A stretch of 12,937 nucleotides of DNA. Source: SHYR01 sp034406555 (lineage in GTDB: Bacteria; Chloroflexota; Dehalococcoidia; UBA2979). The notes under the pieces are model-generated. The model was not told where the DNA came from, ran no database searches, and saw only the letters and a list, made by a program, of their open reading frames with translations. Position numbers and translations under genes: made by a program. The stretch spans positions 1 to 12,937 of the forward strand of contig DASCRM010000020.1 in NCBI GenBank assembly GCA_034406555.1, given 5' to 3'. Numbering within the stretch: the first letter of the stretch is position 1; every line of letters starts with the position of its first letter. Below, piece by piece: positions 1-7,738 of this stretch.

Positions 1-1
1 C

Positions 2-1258
2 GCACCGCTCGCTGCGTACTTCGAAGTGCGCATCTTCCTGCTGGACCAGAATCGGCGCGTGGTACTGGACACGCATGACAGCCAGCCGATGCTCGGAGCG
101 ACCCTGAATGTCGTGGAGCGCACGATCTCGTCGAGCCCGGAGCAGGACATGGTCCCGTTCCGGTCGTTCCAGGAGCAGGTGCAGGGGCAGGACCTTTTCC
201 TCTTCACAGCCAGTCAGCCGATCCCGATGTTGCCTGCTGGGGTGCCGCTGAGGCAGCCGGAGTCGACGCTGGTGATCGCCGTGCCCGCAACCGATGTGAC
301 ATCTGCGTGGGCGCAGTTGCTGCCGCGTCTGCTGCTCGCTGGCGGTTTCGCGGCGCTCTTCGCGGTCGTCGCCGCCACGATCATCAGCGCGCGCATCACG
401 CGGCCGATCACCGCGATGACGCGCGCCTCCGAGGCGATGGCGGAGGGCGACTACGACCAGCGCGTGGAGGCTTCCGGCGGCGATGAGGTCGCCGCACTCG
501 CCGGTGCCTTCAATCAGATGGCGAGCCAGGTCAATCGCAGCAACCGCGCGATGCGGCAGCTGCTGGGCAACGTCTCCCATGAGCTGAAGACGCCACTGAC
601 CTCGATTCAGGGCTTCTCGCAGGCGCTGCTCGACCGGATGGCGACCGACGAGGCGGAGCGCGAACAGTTCGCCGGGCTGATCAACCAGGAAGCCGAAGCG
701 ATGCGCGCGCTGGTCGATGACCTGCTCTACCTCTCCAGCCTCGAAGCGGGCGACCTGCCGCTCGCGCTCGACGACGTTGACTTCGATGGCCTCGTCGCGG
801 CCGGCATCCGGCGGCTCGCCTTCCGAGCGCAGGAGGAGCAGATCGAGGTCCGGCACGATGCGAACGGTGCGTTGCTGCGCGGGGACGGCCGCCGCCTGGA
901 GCAGGTGGTCTCCAACCTGCTGGACAACGCCATTCGCTTTTCGCCGGCCGGTTCCGAAGTCCATCTGCGGACGCGAGCAAACGGCGCGTCCGTGACCCTG
1001 GAGGTCCACAACGGCGGCGATCCGATTCCGCAGCAGGACCTCTCACACGTATTTGACCGCTTCTACCAGGCAAATCTGGCGCGCAGCGACGCTGCGCATA
1101 CGGGTCTTGGTCTGGCGATCGTGAATGAGCTGGTGCAGGCACACGGCGGCGACGTCGCTGTGCGATCGTCCCTGTCGGATGGCACCACGATCACCGTGCG
1201 ATTGCCTCGCCAGGGCCCGAACGGTTCTGCGCAATCAGGGCCCAGGGAGGACGACTGA
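2..1258 (+). CDS. Sensor histidine kinase, 5' end outside the window
   Basis: The reading frame is open to the left edge, so the true start lies upstream; the first in-window start-like codon, a GTG at 26, is probably internal. Counting from that codon, residues 1-97 look like an extracytoplasmic sensor segment and residues about 98-121 are a membrane helix. A HAMP linker follows at about 122-175. The HisKA dimerisation domain has the phospho-acceptor His185 in VSHELKTP. The ATPase domain has an N box (LEQVVSNLLDNAIRFS, 291-306), an F box (FDRFYQ, 343-348) and a glycine box (GLGLAIV, 360-366). The usual Asp-x-Gly of the G1 box reads HNGGDPIP. It should autophosphorylate and pass phosphate to a response regulator, which is not in the window and may lie just upstream. 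Its stop overlaps the next start by one base (TGATG), so the two are translationally coupled. The sensed signal cannot be told. Confidence 0.93.
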   Translation, partial: APLAAYFEVRIFLLDQNRRVVLDTHDSQPMLGATLNVVERTISSSPEQDMVPFRSFQEQVQGQDLFLFTASQPIPMLPAGVPLRQPESTLVIAVPATDVTSAWAQLLPRLLLAGGFAALFAVVAATIISARITRPITAMTRASEAMAEGDYDQRVEASGGDEVAALAGAFNQMASQVNRSNRAMRQLLGNVSHELKTPLTSIQGFSQALLDRMATDEAEREQFAGLINQEAEAMRALVDDLLYLSSLEAGDLPLALDDVDFDGLVAAGIRRLAFRAQEEQIEVRHDANGALLRGDGRRLEQVVSNLLDNAIRFSPAGSEVHLRTRANGASVTLEVHNGGDPIPQQDLSHVFDRFYQANLARSDAAHTGLGLAIVNELVQAHGGDVAVRSSLSDGTTITVRLPRQGPNGSAQSGPREDD

Positions 1259-2685
1259 TGCAATTTCTGAGACGGAACTCACTACCACTGCTGATCGGGG
1301 CGGGCGTGACGCTCTTCGTCGTGGCGATTGTCGTTGGCGTCGCCGATCTCGCACGCAACGACGACGCAAGCCATGATCGCCGCGTCACGATCGGGGCGGC
1401 GCAGTTCGACCTCGACGAGTTGCGCGAGACGCTGGAGAGCCTCGACCTCGGTGATCTCGATTTTGACGACCCGCTCGACTCGCCGGCGATCGCTGCGCTG
1501 ATCGAGGCGCTGCGAGGTGCCTTCGGTGAGCAATTCAGCGACGGATTCGGGGGCTTCGAGTTCTTCGGACAGTCGACCGACAGCACTCCCGCGCTCGGCG
1601 TGACCGTTGAGGACCGGGAGGGCCACCTGATGGTCGCAGAGGTGCTGTCCGGCAGCGCGGCCGCGAGCGCAGGCATCGAGCGCGGCGATGAGCTCTTGAG
1701 TGTCGCTGGCGACAGCGTGGGCACGGTCCCGGCGCTGCGTGAGGCCGTCGAACGTGCCTTGGCAGGTGGCGAGTTCGAGGTGGATGTACGCCGTGACGGT
1801 CGCCGCGTGACGCTGGATGTCGATCCGGCCACCGCGGCCGCAAGCCGTGCCCGCTCGCAGCTGCGTGACCTCGCGGACCGCTTCAGCGAGAGCTTCCAGG
1901 GCCAACTGACGCCGGGTGGCGGCGGACGAACACCCGAGCGCGTTCCCGGACGCAGCGAGGTGCAGTCAGCTCAGCCGTCCGCAACGCAGCTCGGCGTGCT
2001 CGCCACCGACACCGCGGGTGGCGTGCGGGTGACCGAGGTGCAGCGGGGGAGTGGTGCCGCACAGGCCAGACTGCAGCCGGGCGACCTGATCGTTGCAGTG
2101 GAAGGCGTGCCGACCCCCTCCGTCGCAGCACTACGCGAGCGACTGAGCGGGTTCGCCGCCGCCGACTTCGTAAGCGTGACCGTGCGGCGCGACCGTGAGG
2201 TCATGCTGTTGAGCGTGGCGCTCATCCCACCGGCTGCTTCCGCCCGAATTGTCCCTGGAGGTACTCCGGGTAGCGTGGCGCGGCCGGGATCGGGTCAGAC
2301 GCAACAGCAGCAGAACCCATTTGGGGCCTTGCTCAACCCCGACGCAGCCGCTTCAGCCGCCACCGAGGCGCTGCTCGAGCGACTCGCCGATCTCGTCGCT
2401 GAGCGACTGGCCTCGCGTGGTGCCGTCACGCCGGACGTGACGCCGACCCCCACGCCAGCGCCCGCAGCGACGGCGAGCGAGCCCGCAGCGGATCTGACCG
2501 CTTTCTTCGGCCGCGTCGTGGCGATCGATGGCGAATCGCTGCGCCTCGACGGCACGCAGGGCGGCATCTCGCTCGTATTGACAGATGAGACGCTGCGGCT
2601 GGGCTTCAAGGACGCGGCGAACGGCGACCTCGTGACAGTGGTGGTCAGCGACGGGGTCGTGCAGATGCTGATCGTCGTCGGCTAG
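1258..2685 (+). CDS. Membrane-anchored tandem PDZ-domain protein, no protease domain
   Basis: This 475-residue protein starts on the ATG overlapping the kinase stop, with AGGGAGG at 1244-1250 seven bases upstream. The N-terminus has Arg5 and Arg6 and a hydrophobic helix at about 9-30, fitting a signal anchor with the rest outside the membrane. An acidic stretch (about 50-75, rich in Asp, Glu and Leu) precedes PDZ1 (about 110-188; SGSAAASAGIERGDELLSV). PDZ2 is at about 244-323 (RGSGAAQARLQPGDLIVAVE). A Gln/Pro/Ala-rich linker with TPTPTPAP follows, then a small Gly-rich beta-type domain (about 411-475). PDZ domains of this carboxylate-binding-loop type normally sit beside an HtrA trypsin-like domain; no catalytic Ser-His-Asp region is present. 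It may be an envelope adaptor or regulator for the coupled kinase; this is inference. A degenerate HtrA that lost its protease is the main alternative. Confidence 0.85.
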   Translation: MQFLRRNSLPLLIGAGVTLFVVAIVVGVADLARNDDASHDRRVTIGAAQFDLDELRETLESLDLGDLDFDDPLDSPAIAALIEALRGAFGEQFSDGFGGFEFFGQSTDSTPALGVTVEDREGHLMVAEVLSGSAAASAGIERGDELLSVAGDSVGTVPALREAVERALAGGEFEVDVRRDGRRVTLDVDPATAAASRARSQLRDLADRFSESFQGQLTPGGGGRTPERVPGRSEVQSAQPSATQLGVLATDTAGGVRVTEVQRGSGAAQARLQPGDLIVAVEGVPTPSVAALRERLSGFAAADFVSVTVRRDREVMLLSVALIPPAASARIVPGGTPGSVARPGSGQTQQQQNPFGALLNPDAAASAATEALLERLADLVAERLASRGAVTPDVTPTPTPAPAATASEPAADLTAFFGRVVAIDGESLRLDGTQGGISLVLTDETLRLGFKDAANGDLVTVVVSDGVVQMLIVVG

Positions 2686-2693
2686 CCGCAGCC

Positions 2694-2721
2694 GGGGTCG
2701 TGCTCTAGGCCTCGTGACCCC
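2694..2721. other. Weak inverted repeat at the convergent gene ends
   Basis: GGGGTC at 2694-2699 pairs with GACCCC at 2716-2721 across a 16-base spacer. It lies between the convergent PDZ gene and cimA stops and runs into the last codons of cimA. There is no T tract on either strand, so it is only a possible transcription end, and chance is a fair explanation. Confidence 0.2.
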
Positions 2722-4315
2722 AGTGCAGCACCCAGTACTCGTACGCGTCCTGGAGCGCGATCCATGACGCCTCGATCACGTCGGTCGACGCGCCAACGGT
2801 GCGCCAGACGTGCAGCCCGTCGCTCGATTCGATCAACGTGCGCACTGTGGCGTCCGCCCCGCCGACCCGATTGATGATGCGCACCTTGTAGTCGACGAGG
2901 TGGATCTTCGAGAGCTCCGGGAACCACTCGGCCAGCCCCTTGCGCACCGCGGCATCGAGCGCTGAGACCGGACCGACGCCATCAGCGGCGGTCTGCGCCA
3001 CGCGGTCGCCGACCCGCACCTTCACCATCGCCTCGGCCTGCATCTCGTTCTGCCCCTCGTCGTCACCAACGACGTGGCGGCGACGTTCGACCATCAGGAA
3101 GTCTTCGAGGTCGAACGGCGGGACGTAGCCCTCCAGCGAGCGACGCACGAGCAATTCGAACGATGCCTCGGCGGACTCGTACTGGAAGCCGCGCGCCTCG
3201 TAGTCCTTCACCTGCGCCAGCACCGTGCGGGCCTGGTCGTCGGTCAGCTCGATGTCGGTGCCCTGCTCGAGCAGCTTGGCGGTGATGCTGCGGCGGCCCG
3301 AGAGTTCCGAGACCAGCACGCGCTCGCCGTTGCCGACAGCGACCGGGTCGATGTGCGTGTAGGAGCCCGCCGACTTGGCGATCGCGGCGGCATGCAGGCC
3401 GGCCTTGTGCGCGAAGGCGGCGGTGCCGACGTACGGCTGCTGCGCATTCGCCGGCAGGTTCGCGACCTCCGAGGCGAACCGCGCCACCTCCGTCAGGCTC
3501 GCGAGCTGATCGTTGGTGACGACATCCATGCCGAGCTTCAGTTTGAGGTTCGCGATCACGGAGATGATGTTCGCGTTGCCGCAGCGTTCACCCCAGCCGT
3601 TGAGGCACGCCTGCACCTGTGTCGCACCCGTCTGTACGGCGAGCAGCGTGTTCGCGACGGCCAGCTCCGCGTCGTTGTGAGTGTGGATGCCGACCGTCAG
3701 GTCGACGGCTGCCAGGGCCTCCGTCACGCCGTCGCTGATCGCGTTCGGCATCGAGCCGCCATTCGTGTCGCAGAGCGCGACCGTGCTCGCACCACCACGG
3801 GCGGCCGCACGCAGCGTCGCGAGCGCGTAGGCGGGGTCTTCCGCGTAGCCATCGAAGAAGTGCTCGGCGTCGAAGATCACCTCGCGACCAGCGGCGGTGA
3901 GGAGCTGCACCGAGTCCTCGATCATCGCCAGGTTCTCCTCCTCGGTGGTCTCCAGCACGTCGCGAACCTGCGAGGCGGAGGACTTGCCGACGAGCGTGAT
4001 CGCCGGCGTCTCCGCGCCGAGCACGGAGAGCAGCGCCGGATCGGTCGCCGTGTCCCCGCCGACGCGGCGAGTGGAGCCGAAGGCGACGAGCTTCGCGTTG
4101 CGCAGTTCGAGGGAGCGCGCACGCTCGAAGAACTCAGCGTCTTTCGGGTTGGAGCCCGGGTAGCCACCTTCGATGTAGTGCACGCCCAACTCGTCGAGCT
4201 TCTGCACGATCACGAGCTTGTCTTCGAGCGAGAGGGTGAGCCCCTCCATGCCCAGTCCGTCGCGCAGCGTGGTGTCGTAGAGCACGACGTTGGGTGGGGT
4301 GTTCTCAGCGCTCAT
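2705..4315 (-). CDS. cimA: (R)-citramalate synthase
   Basis: This 536-residue enzyme of the isopropylmalate/homocitrate synthase superfamily should condense pyruvate and acetyl-CoA to citramalate, the entry to threonine-independent isoleucine synthesis. The TIM-barrel domain opens with DTTLRDG (14-20) and carries the metal-binding HTHND (211-215) and NGWGERCGNAN (239-249). The GGYPGSNPKD and HTHND-x-ELAVAN stretches and the overall length match the long bacterial CimA type rather than LeuA. The C-terminal 405-530 is the LeuA-dimer type regulatory domain, where isoleucine feedback usually acts. The signature Gln after LRDG-x is Gly here (LRDGLG). The ATG at 4313-4315 has only a weak upstream GGA; the start is set by the conserved N-terminus. 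It is alone on its strand beyond the Nudix gene, so it is probably transcribed separately from leuB, but its product feeds LeuCD and LeuB. A distinct alpha-isopropylmalate or homocitrate synthase is less likely. Confidence 0.9.
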   Translation of the reverse strand: MSAENTPPNVVLYDTTLRDGLGMEGLTLSLEDKLVIVQKLDELGVHYIEGGYPGSNPKDAEFFERARSLELRNAKLVAFGSTRRVGGDTATDPALLSVLGAETPAITLVGKSSASQVRDVLETTEEENLAMIEDSVQLLTAAGREVIFDAEHFFDGYAEDPAYALATLRAAARGGASTVALCDTNGGSMPNAISDGVTEALAAVDLTVGIHTHNDAELAVANTLLAVQTGATQVQACLNGWGERCGNANIISVIANLKLKLGMDVVTNDQLASLTEVARFASEVANLPANAQQPYVGTAAFAHKAGLHAAAIAKSAGSYTHIDPVAVGNGERVLVSELSGRRSITAKLLEQGTDIELTDDQARTVLAQVKDYEARGFQYESAEASFELLVRRSLEGYVPPFDLEDFLMVERRRHVVGDDEGQNEMQAEAMVKVRVGDRVAQTAADGVGPVSALDAAVRKGLAEWFPELSKIHLVDYKVRIINRVGGADATVRTLIESSDGLHVWRTVGASTDVIEASWIALQDAYEYWVLHWGHEA

Positions 4316-4553
4316 GGGGAGTTCCAGATCAACAGCAAGTCAGTGCTGGCAGCCCGCTGATGGCGTTCGCGACCGCGTCGCGCTACGTGTGCCGTGCCGC
4401 GGGTGCGAGGGGTGGTTACGGGCGCGCGATAATCGCAGCCGCCGGCGAGAAGCCGACGACAGACACCACCTTTGCTGTGGATCGGTCAGCTACCACAATG
4501 GATCGAGTCTAGGCGACGTAACGATTCGCCCGCAAATGGGTAGGGGGCCGACG
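4316..4553. promoter_or_regulatory. Divergent intergenic region between cimA and the Nudix gene
   Basis: This 238-bp stretch lies between two divergent starts, so it should hold promoters for both. On the + strand, TTTGCT (4471-4476) and CACAAT (4494-4499) are 17 bases apart and loosely resemble -35 and -10 boxes for the Nudix gene. A short inverted repeat, GCGAT-A-ATCGC, sits at 4426-4436. I see no convincing promoter for cimA and no riboswitch-like pattern. A + strand open frame continues through this region from within cimA, but it has no separate support. Confidence 0.35.
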
Positions 4554-5045
4554 GTGGCAGACGCAACAGAACCAGTGATCCGCCCTGGCGCACGGGTGAT
4601 CCTACTCGATCGCGACGATCGGCTGCTGTTGCTGTGCACCGAGACGGAGAAGACCGACCCGCCGGTGCTCTGGATCACGCCCGGCGGCGCTGTCGAGCGC
4701 GGTGAGACGCACGAGCAGGCCGCCCGCCGCGAGATGTGGGAGGAGACCGGGATCGAGGACTTCGACCTCGGCCCCTGCGTCTGGACGCGGCAGAACATTT
4801 GGCGCTGGGGCGACATCTACTACGACTCGCGGGAGCGCTACTACCTCGCTTACGTCGACAGCGCGGAGCTCACGGCGGAACGCATGCTGGTCGATGAAAT
4901 CCTCACATTCACCGGCTTCAAGTGGTGGACGCACGACGAATTGGCAGCCTCGGACGAATTCTTCGTGCCTCGCAGCCTCGCCTCGCTGCTGGCGCCCCTT
5001 CTGGCGGGCGACGTGCCCGCCGAGCCGATCGAGGTGGGGGAGTAG
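4554..5045 (+). CDS. Nudix hydrolase
   Basis: The protein is 163 residues if translation starts at the GTG at 4554, preferred because AGGGGG (4542-4547) lies six bases upstream; an in-frame ATG at 4536 is the alternative. A complete Nudix box GX5EX7REUXEEXGU spans residues 45-67 (Gly45, Glu51, Arg59, Glu60, Glu63, Glu64, Gly66), so the metal-binding site looks intact. Nudix enzymes hydrolyse nucleoside diphosphates linked to another moiety; the substrate cannot be predicted here. The W-rich stretch after the box (WTRQNIWRWGD, about 77-87) resembles other small stand-alone Nudix proteins. The gene is divergent from cimA, and its stop is 2 bp from the convergent leuB stop. It therefore splits cimA from the leu cluster and has no visible role in that pathway. 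Confidence 0.88.
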   Translation: MADATEPVIRPGARVILLDRDDRLLLLCTETEKTDPPVLWITPGGAVERGETHEQAARREMWEETGIEDFDLGPCVWTRQNIWRWGDIYYDSRERYYLAYVDSAELTAERMLVDEILTFTGFKWWTHDELAASDEFFVPRSLASLLAPLLAGDVPAEPIEVGE

Positions 5046-5047
5046 CG

Positions 5048-6142
5048 CTACCCGCCAATCCGCCCGATCACCGCGTTGGCCATCTCGATCGTGCCGAGCG
5101 ACGGGTCGCCTGGGGTCGCGAGGTCGGCGGTGCGCAGACCATCGGCGATCGCTGAGGCGACTGCGTCATCGATCGCCTGAGCCTCCTCCTCGAGTCCGCA
5201 GGAGAGGCGCAGCAGCTCCGCGACGCAGAGGATCATGCCCAGCGGATTCGCGATGCCCTGGCCCGCGATGTCGGGCGCCGAGCCGTGGATAGGCTCGTAC
5301 ATGCCGAGTCCGGTGCCCTTGTCGCCGAAGTCGCCTACCGAGGCGGACTGGAGCATCCCCAGCGAGCCGGTCAGCATCGACGCCTCGTCGGTCAGGATGT
5401 CGCCGAACATGTTGGTGCTGATCACGACATCGAAGTCGGCGGGGCGGCGCAGCAAGTGCATCGCGGCCGCATCGACGATCAGGTTCTCGAACTCGACGTC
5501 CGGGTACTCGGGTCGCACTTCTTCGACGACCTCGCGCCAGAGGCGGGAGCTTTCGAGCACGTTCGCCTTATCGACGGAGGTCACCTTGTTGCGACGCTGG
5601 CGCGCGAGTCGGAAGCCGAGGTGGGCGACGCGCGCCACCTCCACCTCGTCGTAGTAGATCGTGTCGACGGCGGCGCGCTTACCATCGACCACGCGGCGCT
5701 CCTGCGGCTTGCCGAAGTAGGCGCCGCTGGTCAGCTCACGGATGAACAGCATGTCGACGCCTTCGAGAATCTCTGGCTTCAGCGCAGAGGCGTCCGAGAG
5801 CTCTGGGTCGGGCTTCACCGGTCGCAGGTTCGCCCATAGTCCCAGCTCGAGGCGTAACCGCAGCAGCCCCTGCTCCGGCCGCACCGGCGCGTTTGGGTCG
5901 CTCCACTTCGGCCCGCCGACGGCGCCGAAGAGTACCGCGTCGGACGCCCGCGCCGCCTCGATCGTCGCGTCGCGGATCGCCGCGCCGTGGGCGTCGATCG
6001 CCGCGCCGCCGACGATGTCCTCGCTGAAGTTGAAGACGTGCTCAAAGCGCTCGCCGATCGCCTCAAGCGCGCGCACGCCCTCGGAGGTGACCTCCGGGCC
6101 GATGCCGTCGCCCGACAATACGAGGATGTCGAAGCTGGCCAT
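5048..6142 (-). CDS. leuB: 3-isopropylmalate dehydrogenase
   Basis: LeuB oxidatively decarboxylates 3-isopropylmalate to 2-oxoisocaproate with NAD; it can also act on the beta-methylmalate made from citramalate. The 364-residue length is normal. Visible family features are the N-terminal LSGDGIGPEV, AVGGPKW (74-80), the substrate-binding arginine run GLLRLRLELGLWANLRP (about 92-108), IRELTSGAYFG (134-144), catalytic Lys192 in VDKANVL, Asp224 in IVDAAAMHLL, and Asp248 and Asp252 in NMFGDILTDE. The NAD-binding EPIHGSAPDIAGQGIANP lies at about 283-300. The ATG at 6140-6142 has AGGGA and GGAGAG upstream. It is the last gene of the - strand operon, 37 bp after the kinase gene. No terminator is visible in the 2 bp before the convergent Nudix gene. 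Confidence 0.97.
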   Translation of the reverse strand: MASFDILVLSGDGIGPEVTSEGVRALEAIGERFEHVFNFSEDIVGGAAIDAHGAAIRDATIEAARASDAVLFGAVGGPKWSDPNAPVRPEQGLLRLRLELGLWANLRPVKPDPELSDASALKPEILEGVDMLFIRELTSGAYFGKPQERRVVDGKRAAVDTIYYDEVEVARVAHLGFRLARQRRNKVTSVDKANVLESSRLWREVVEEVRPEYPDVEFENLIVDAAAMHLLRRPADFDVVISTNMFGDILTDEASMLTGSLGMLQSASVGDFGDKGTGLGMYEPIHGSAPDIAGQGIANPLGMILCVAELLRLSCGLEEEAQAIDDAVASAIADGLRTADLATPGDPSLGTIEMANAVIGRIGG

Positions 6143-6179
6143 CTGTCCCTGCTCTCCGCTGTTGTGGGTGTGCGACAGA

Positions 6180-7112
6180 TTAGCGCGTGGCGCGTCTAGC
6201 CGCCGCCGCCGCCCGCACGGCGATCCGCCGCAGGCCGCCGATACGCTCCTGTCCGTCGACTACGAAGTCGCCGTATTCCACTGAATGCAATGCCACCACA
6301 TCGGCGTAGAACTGTGCTCGGCGACGGAGGTTCGCATCGATCTCGCCGCCGTAGCGAGCCAGCACCTGCTCCATGAAAGGGGCGCGGTAGGCGAGCAGAA
6401 GCCCGGCGAAATCGAGCGCGGGGTCGGCGACCATCGCGTCGCCAAAGTCGATCGACCCGGCGAAGGCTCCGCCGGCATCGACGCGCAAGTGCTCCGGACC
6501 GATGTCGGCGTGGATCAGCACACGAGGCGAACCCGCCATCCCGCCTTCGTCGAGGAACCGACCGACCGTCGCGTCCAGCCACTCGCGAGATCGCGTGGCG
6601 AGCAGTGGCCGACAGCCTTCGACGAGCGGGCGGTAGTGGTCGTCCCAGAGGTCGATGCTCTTCAGGCCGGGCTCGGTCGTACGGTCACTCGGAAAGCTGT
6701 GCAGGCGCGTAAAGAACTCGGCGAGGGCCGTGGCGAGCCGCTTGCGACGCCCACCGACGAGCATCGAGCGGGTGATCGGGTCGCCCTCGAGCAGGCGGTG
6801 TATCGAGCCGATGGTGCGGCCGTCGTTGTCGCGCAGCAACAGCATCTCCGTCGGGACGGGCAGCCCGTGCGCGAGGAGTTCCGGGAGCAGCTTCGCTTCA
6901 CGTTCGAGATCTGCGATCGCCATCGCCCGCAGGTCGGGGTGTTGCGCGTTGTCGTAGTTCCTCAGCAGCGGGTGCCACAGCACAAAGTCTCCGCCGCTGG
7001 CGGGGACACGCAGCGCGACCTGCGCCCAGCCCTCCCCGAGGGCGGTCGCGGCATCGAGGTCGGCGTCGGGCAAGGCTGCACGCAGCGGGCCGATCAGCTC
7101 GCGCGGGATCAT
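6180..7112 (-). CDS. Phosphotransferase of the APH/choline-kinase fold
   Basis: This 310-residue protein resembles aminoglycoside and macrolide phosphotransferases and related small-molecule kinases. The catalytic loop is HADIGPEHL (201-209), with Asp203 as the expected catalytic base. The usual Asn of the HxDxxxxN motif is His208, as in macrolide-kinase-like members. The metal-binding IDFGD (221-225) is followed by DPALDFAGLL. The N-lobe is less clear, with ALGEGWAQVALRV (about 24-36) as the probable nucleotide loop and a Glu/Lys-containing helix near 70-75. The substrate is unknown; a resistance role should not be assumed. It lies between leuD and leuB, starting 11 bp after the leuD stop with no good Shine-Dalgarno site, so it is probably translationally coupled to leuD and co-expressed with leucine synthesis. 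Its C-terminus is Ala/Arg rich. Confidence 0.85.
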   Translation of the reverse strand: MIPRELIGPLRAALPDADLDAATALGEGWAQVALRVPASGGDFVLWHPLLRNYDNAQHPDLRAMAIADLEREAKLLPELLAHGLPVPTEMLLLRDNDGRTIGSIHRLLEGDPITRSMLVGGRRKRLATALAEFFTRLHSFPSDRTTEPGLKSIDLWDDHYRPLVEGCRPLLATRSREWLDATVGRFLDEGGMAGSPRVLIHADIGPEHLRVDAGGAFAGSIDFGDAMVADPALDFAGLLLAYRAPFMEQVLARYGGEIDANLRRRAQFYADVVALHSVEYGDFVVDGQERIGGLRRIAVRAAAAARRATR

Positions 7113-7123
7113 GACCGGCGTTG

Positions 7124-7726
7124 CTAGTCCGCTGTCTCGGTCAGCGTGAGCAGCTCGGAACGCTGTTCCTCGAACGCTGCGATGTCCGACTCGTAGGCGA
7201 GTGTCATGCCGATGTCGTCGAAGCCGTTCATCAGGCGCCAGCGCGTGAACGGGCTGACGTCAAAGTGGCGCTCCCATGCGCCATCGTTCGTGCGTACGGT
7301 CAGCGAGTCGAGATCGACTTCGATCTGGGACTCGGGGAGCTCCTCGGAGCGCGCCATCAGGTAGTCGACATCCTCTTCCGGAAGTTCGACCGTGAGGATG
7401 CCGACCTTCATGCAGTTGTTCTTGAAGATGTCGGCGAACGACGGCGCGATCAGCGCCTCAACGCCCAGCCCCTCGATCGCCCAGACCGCGTGCTCGCGGC
7501 TGGAGCCGGAGCCGAAGTTGTGGCGGGAGATCAATAGCTTGGCGCTCTCGTATGCCGGATCGTTGAGTACGAAGTTGGGGTCCTCGCGCCACGACTCGAA
7601 GGCGAACGGACCGTAGCCCGTGCGTTCGATGCGCTTGAGGTGCTTCGCCGGGATGATCTGGTCAGTGTCGACGTTCGCCCGGTTGAGCGGGATCGCGTTG
7701 CCGACGACCTTGCCTACTTTGCGCAC
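7124..7726 (-). CDS. leuD: 3-isopropylmalate dehydratase, small subunit
   Basis: LeuD is the swivel-domain subunit that pairs with LeuC to isomerise 2- to 3-isopropylmalate, and it is also needed for citramalate isomerisation. The 200-residue length fits the bacterial LeuD type. NVDTDQIIPA (18-27), NFGSGSSREHA (70-80), PSFADIFKNNC (95-105) and MNGFDDIG (166-173) are hallmark segments of the aconitase swivel domain. The start is a GTG (7724-7726) with GAGGAG seven bases upstream. That site overlaps the leuC stop, and the gap between the genes is 12 bp, so the two subunits are made together. Confidence 0.96.
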   Translation of the reverse strand: MRKVGKVVGNAIPLNRANVDTDQIIPAKHLKRIERTGYGPFAFESWREDPNFVLNDPAYESAKLLISRHNFGSGSSREHAVWAIEGLGVEALIAPSFADIFKNNCMKVGILTVELPEEDVDYLMARSEELPESQIEVDLDSLTVRTNDGAWERHFDVSPFTRWRLMNGFDDIGMTLAYESDIAAFEEQRSELLTLTETAD

Positions 7727-7738
7727 TGGCGGGCTCCT

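Noticed and set aside
3074..4360. A 428-codon + strand open frame opposite cimA
   Set aside because: It is an antisense shadow of a well-supported enzyme in a GC-rich genome; its product is low in complexity and shows no recognisable motif.
4290..4553. An extended N-terminus for the Nudix protein running back into cimA
   Set aside because: The added residues are Arg/Cys rich, unlike Nudix proteins, and a good ribosome binding site sits before the GTG at 4554.
6180..7112. Calling the kinase an antibiotic-resistance gene
   Set aside because: The fold covers many substrates, the gene is in a biosynthetic operon, and there are no mobile-element signs nearby.
6285..7127. A 280-codon + strand open frame opposite the kinase gene
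   Set aside because: The minus strand has clear kinase motifs; the plus frame reads as a Val/Arg/Glu-rich shadow.
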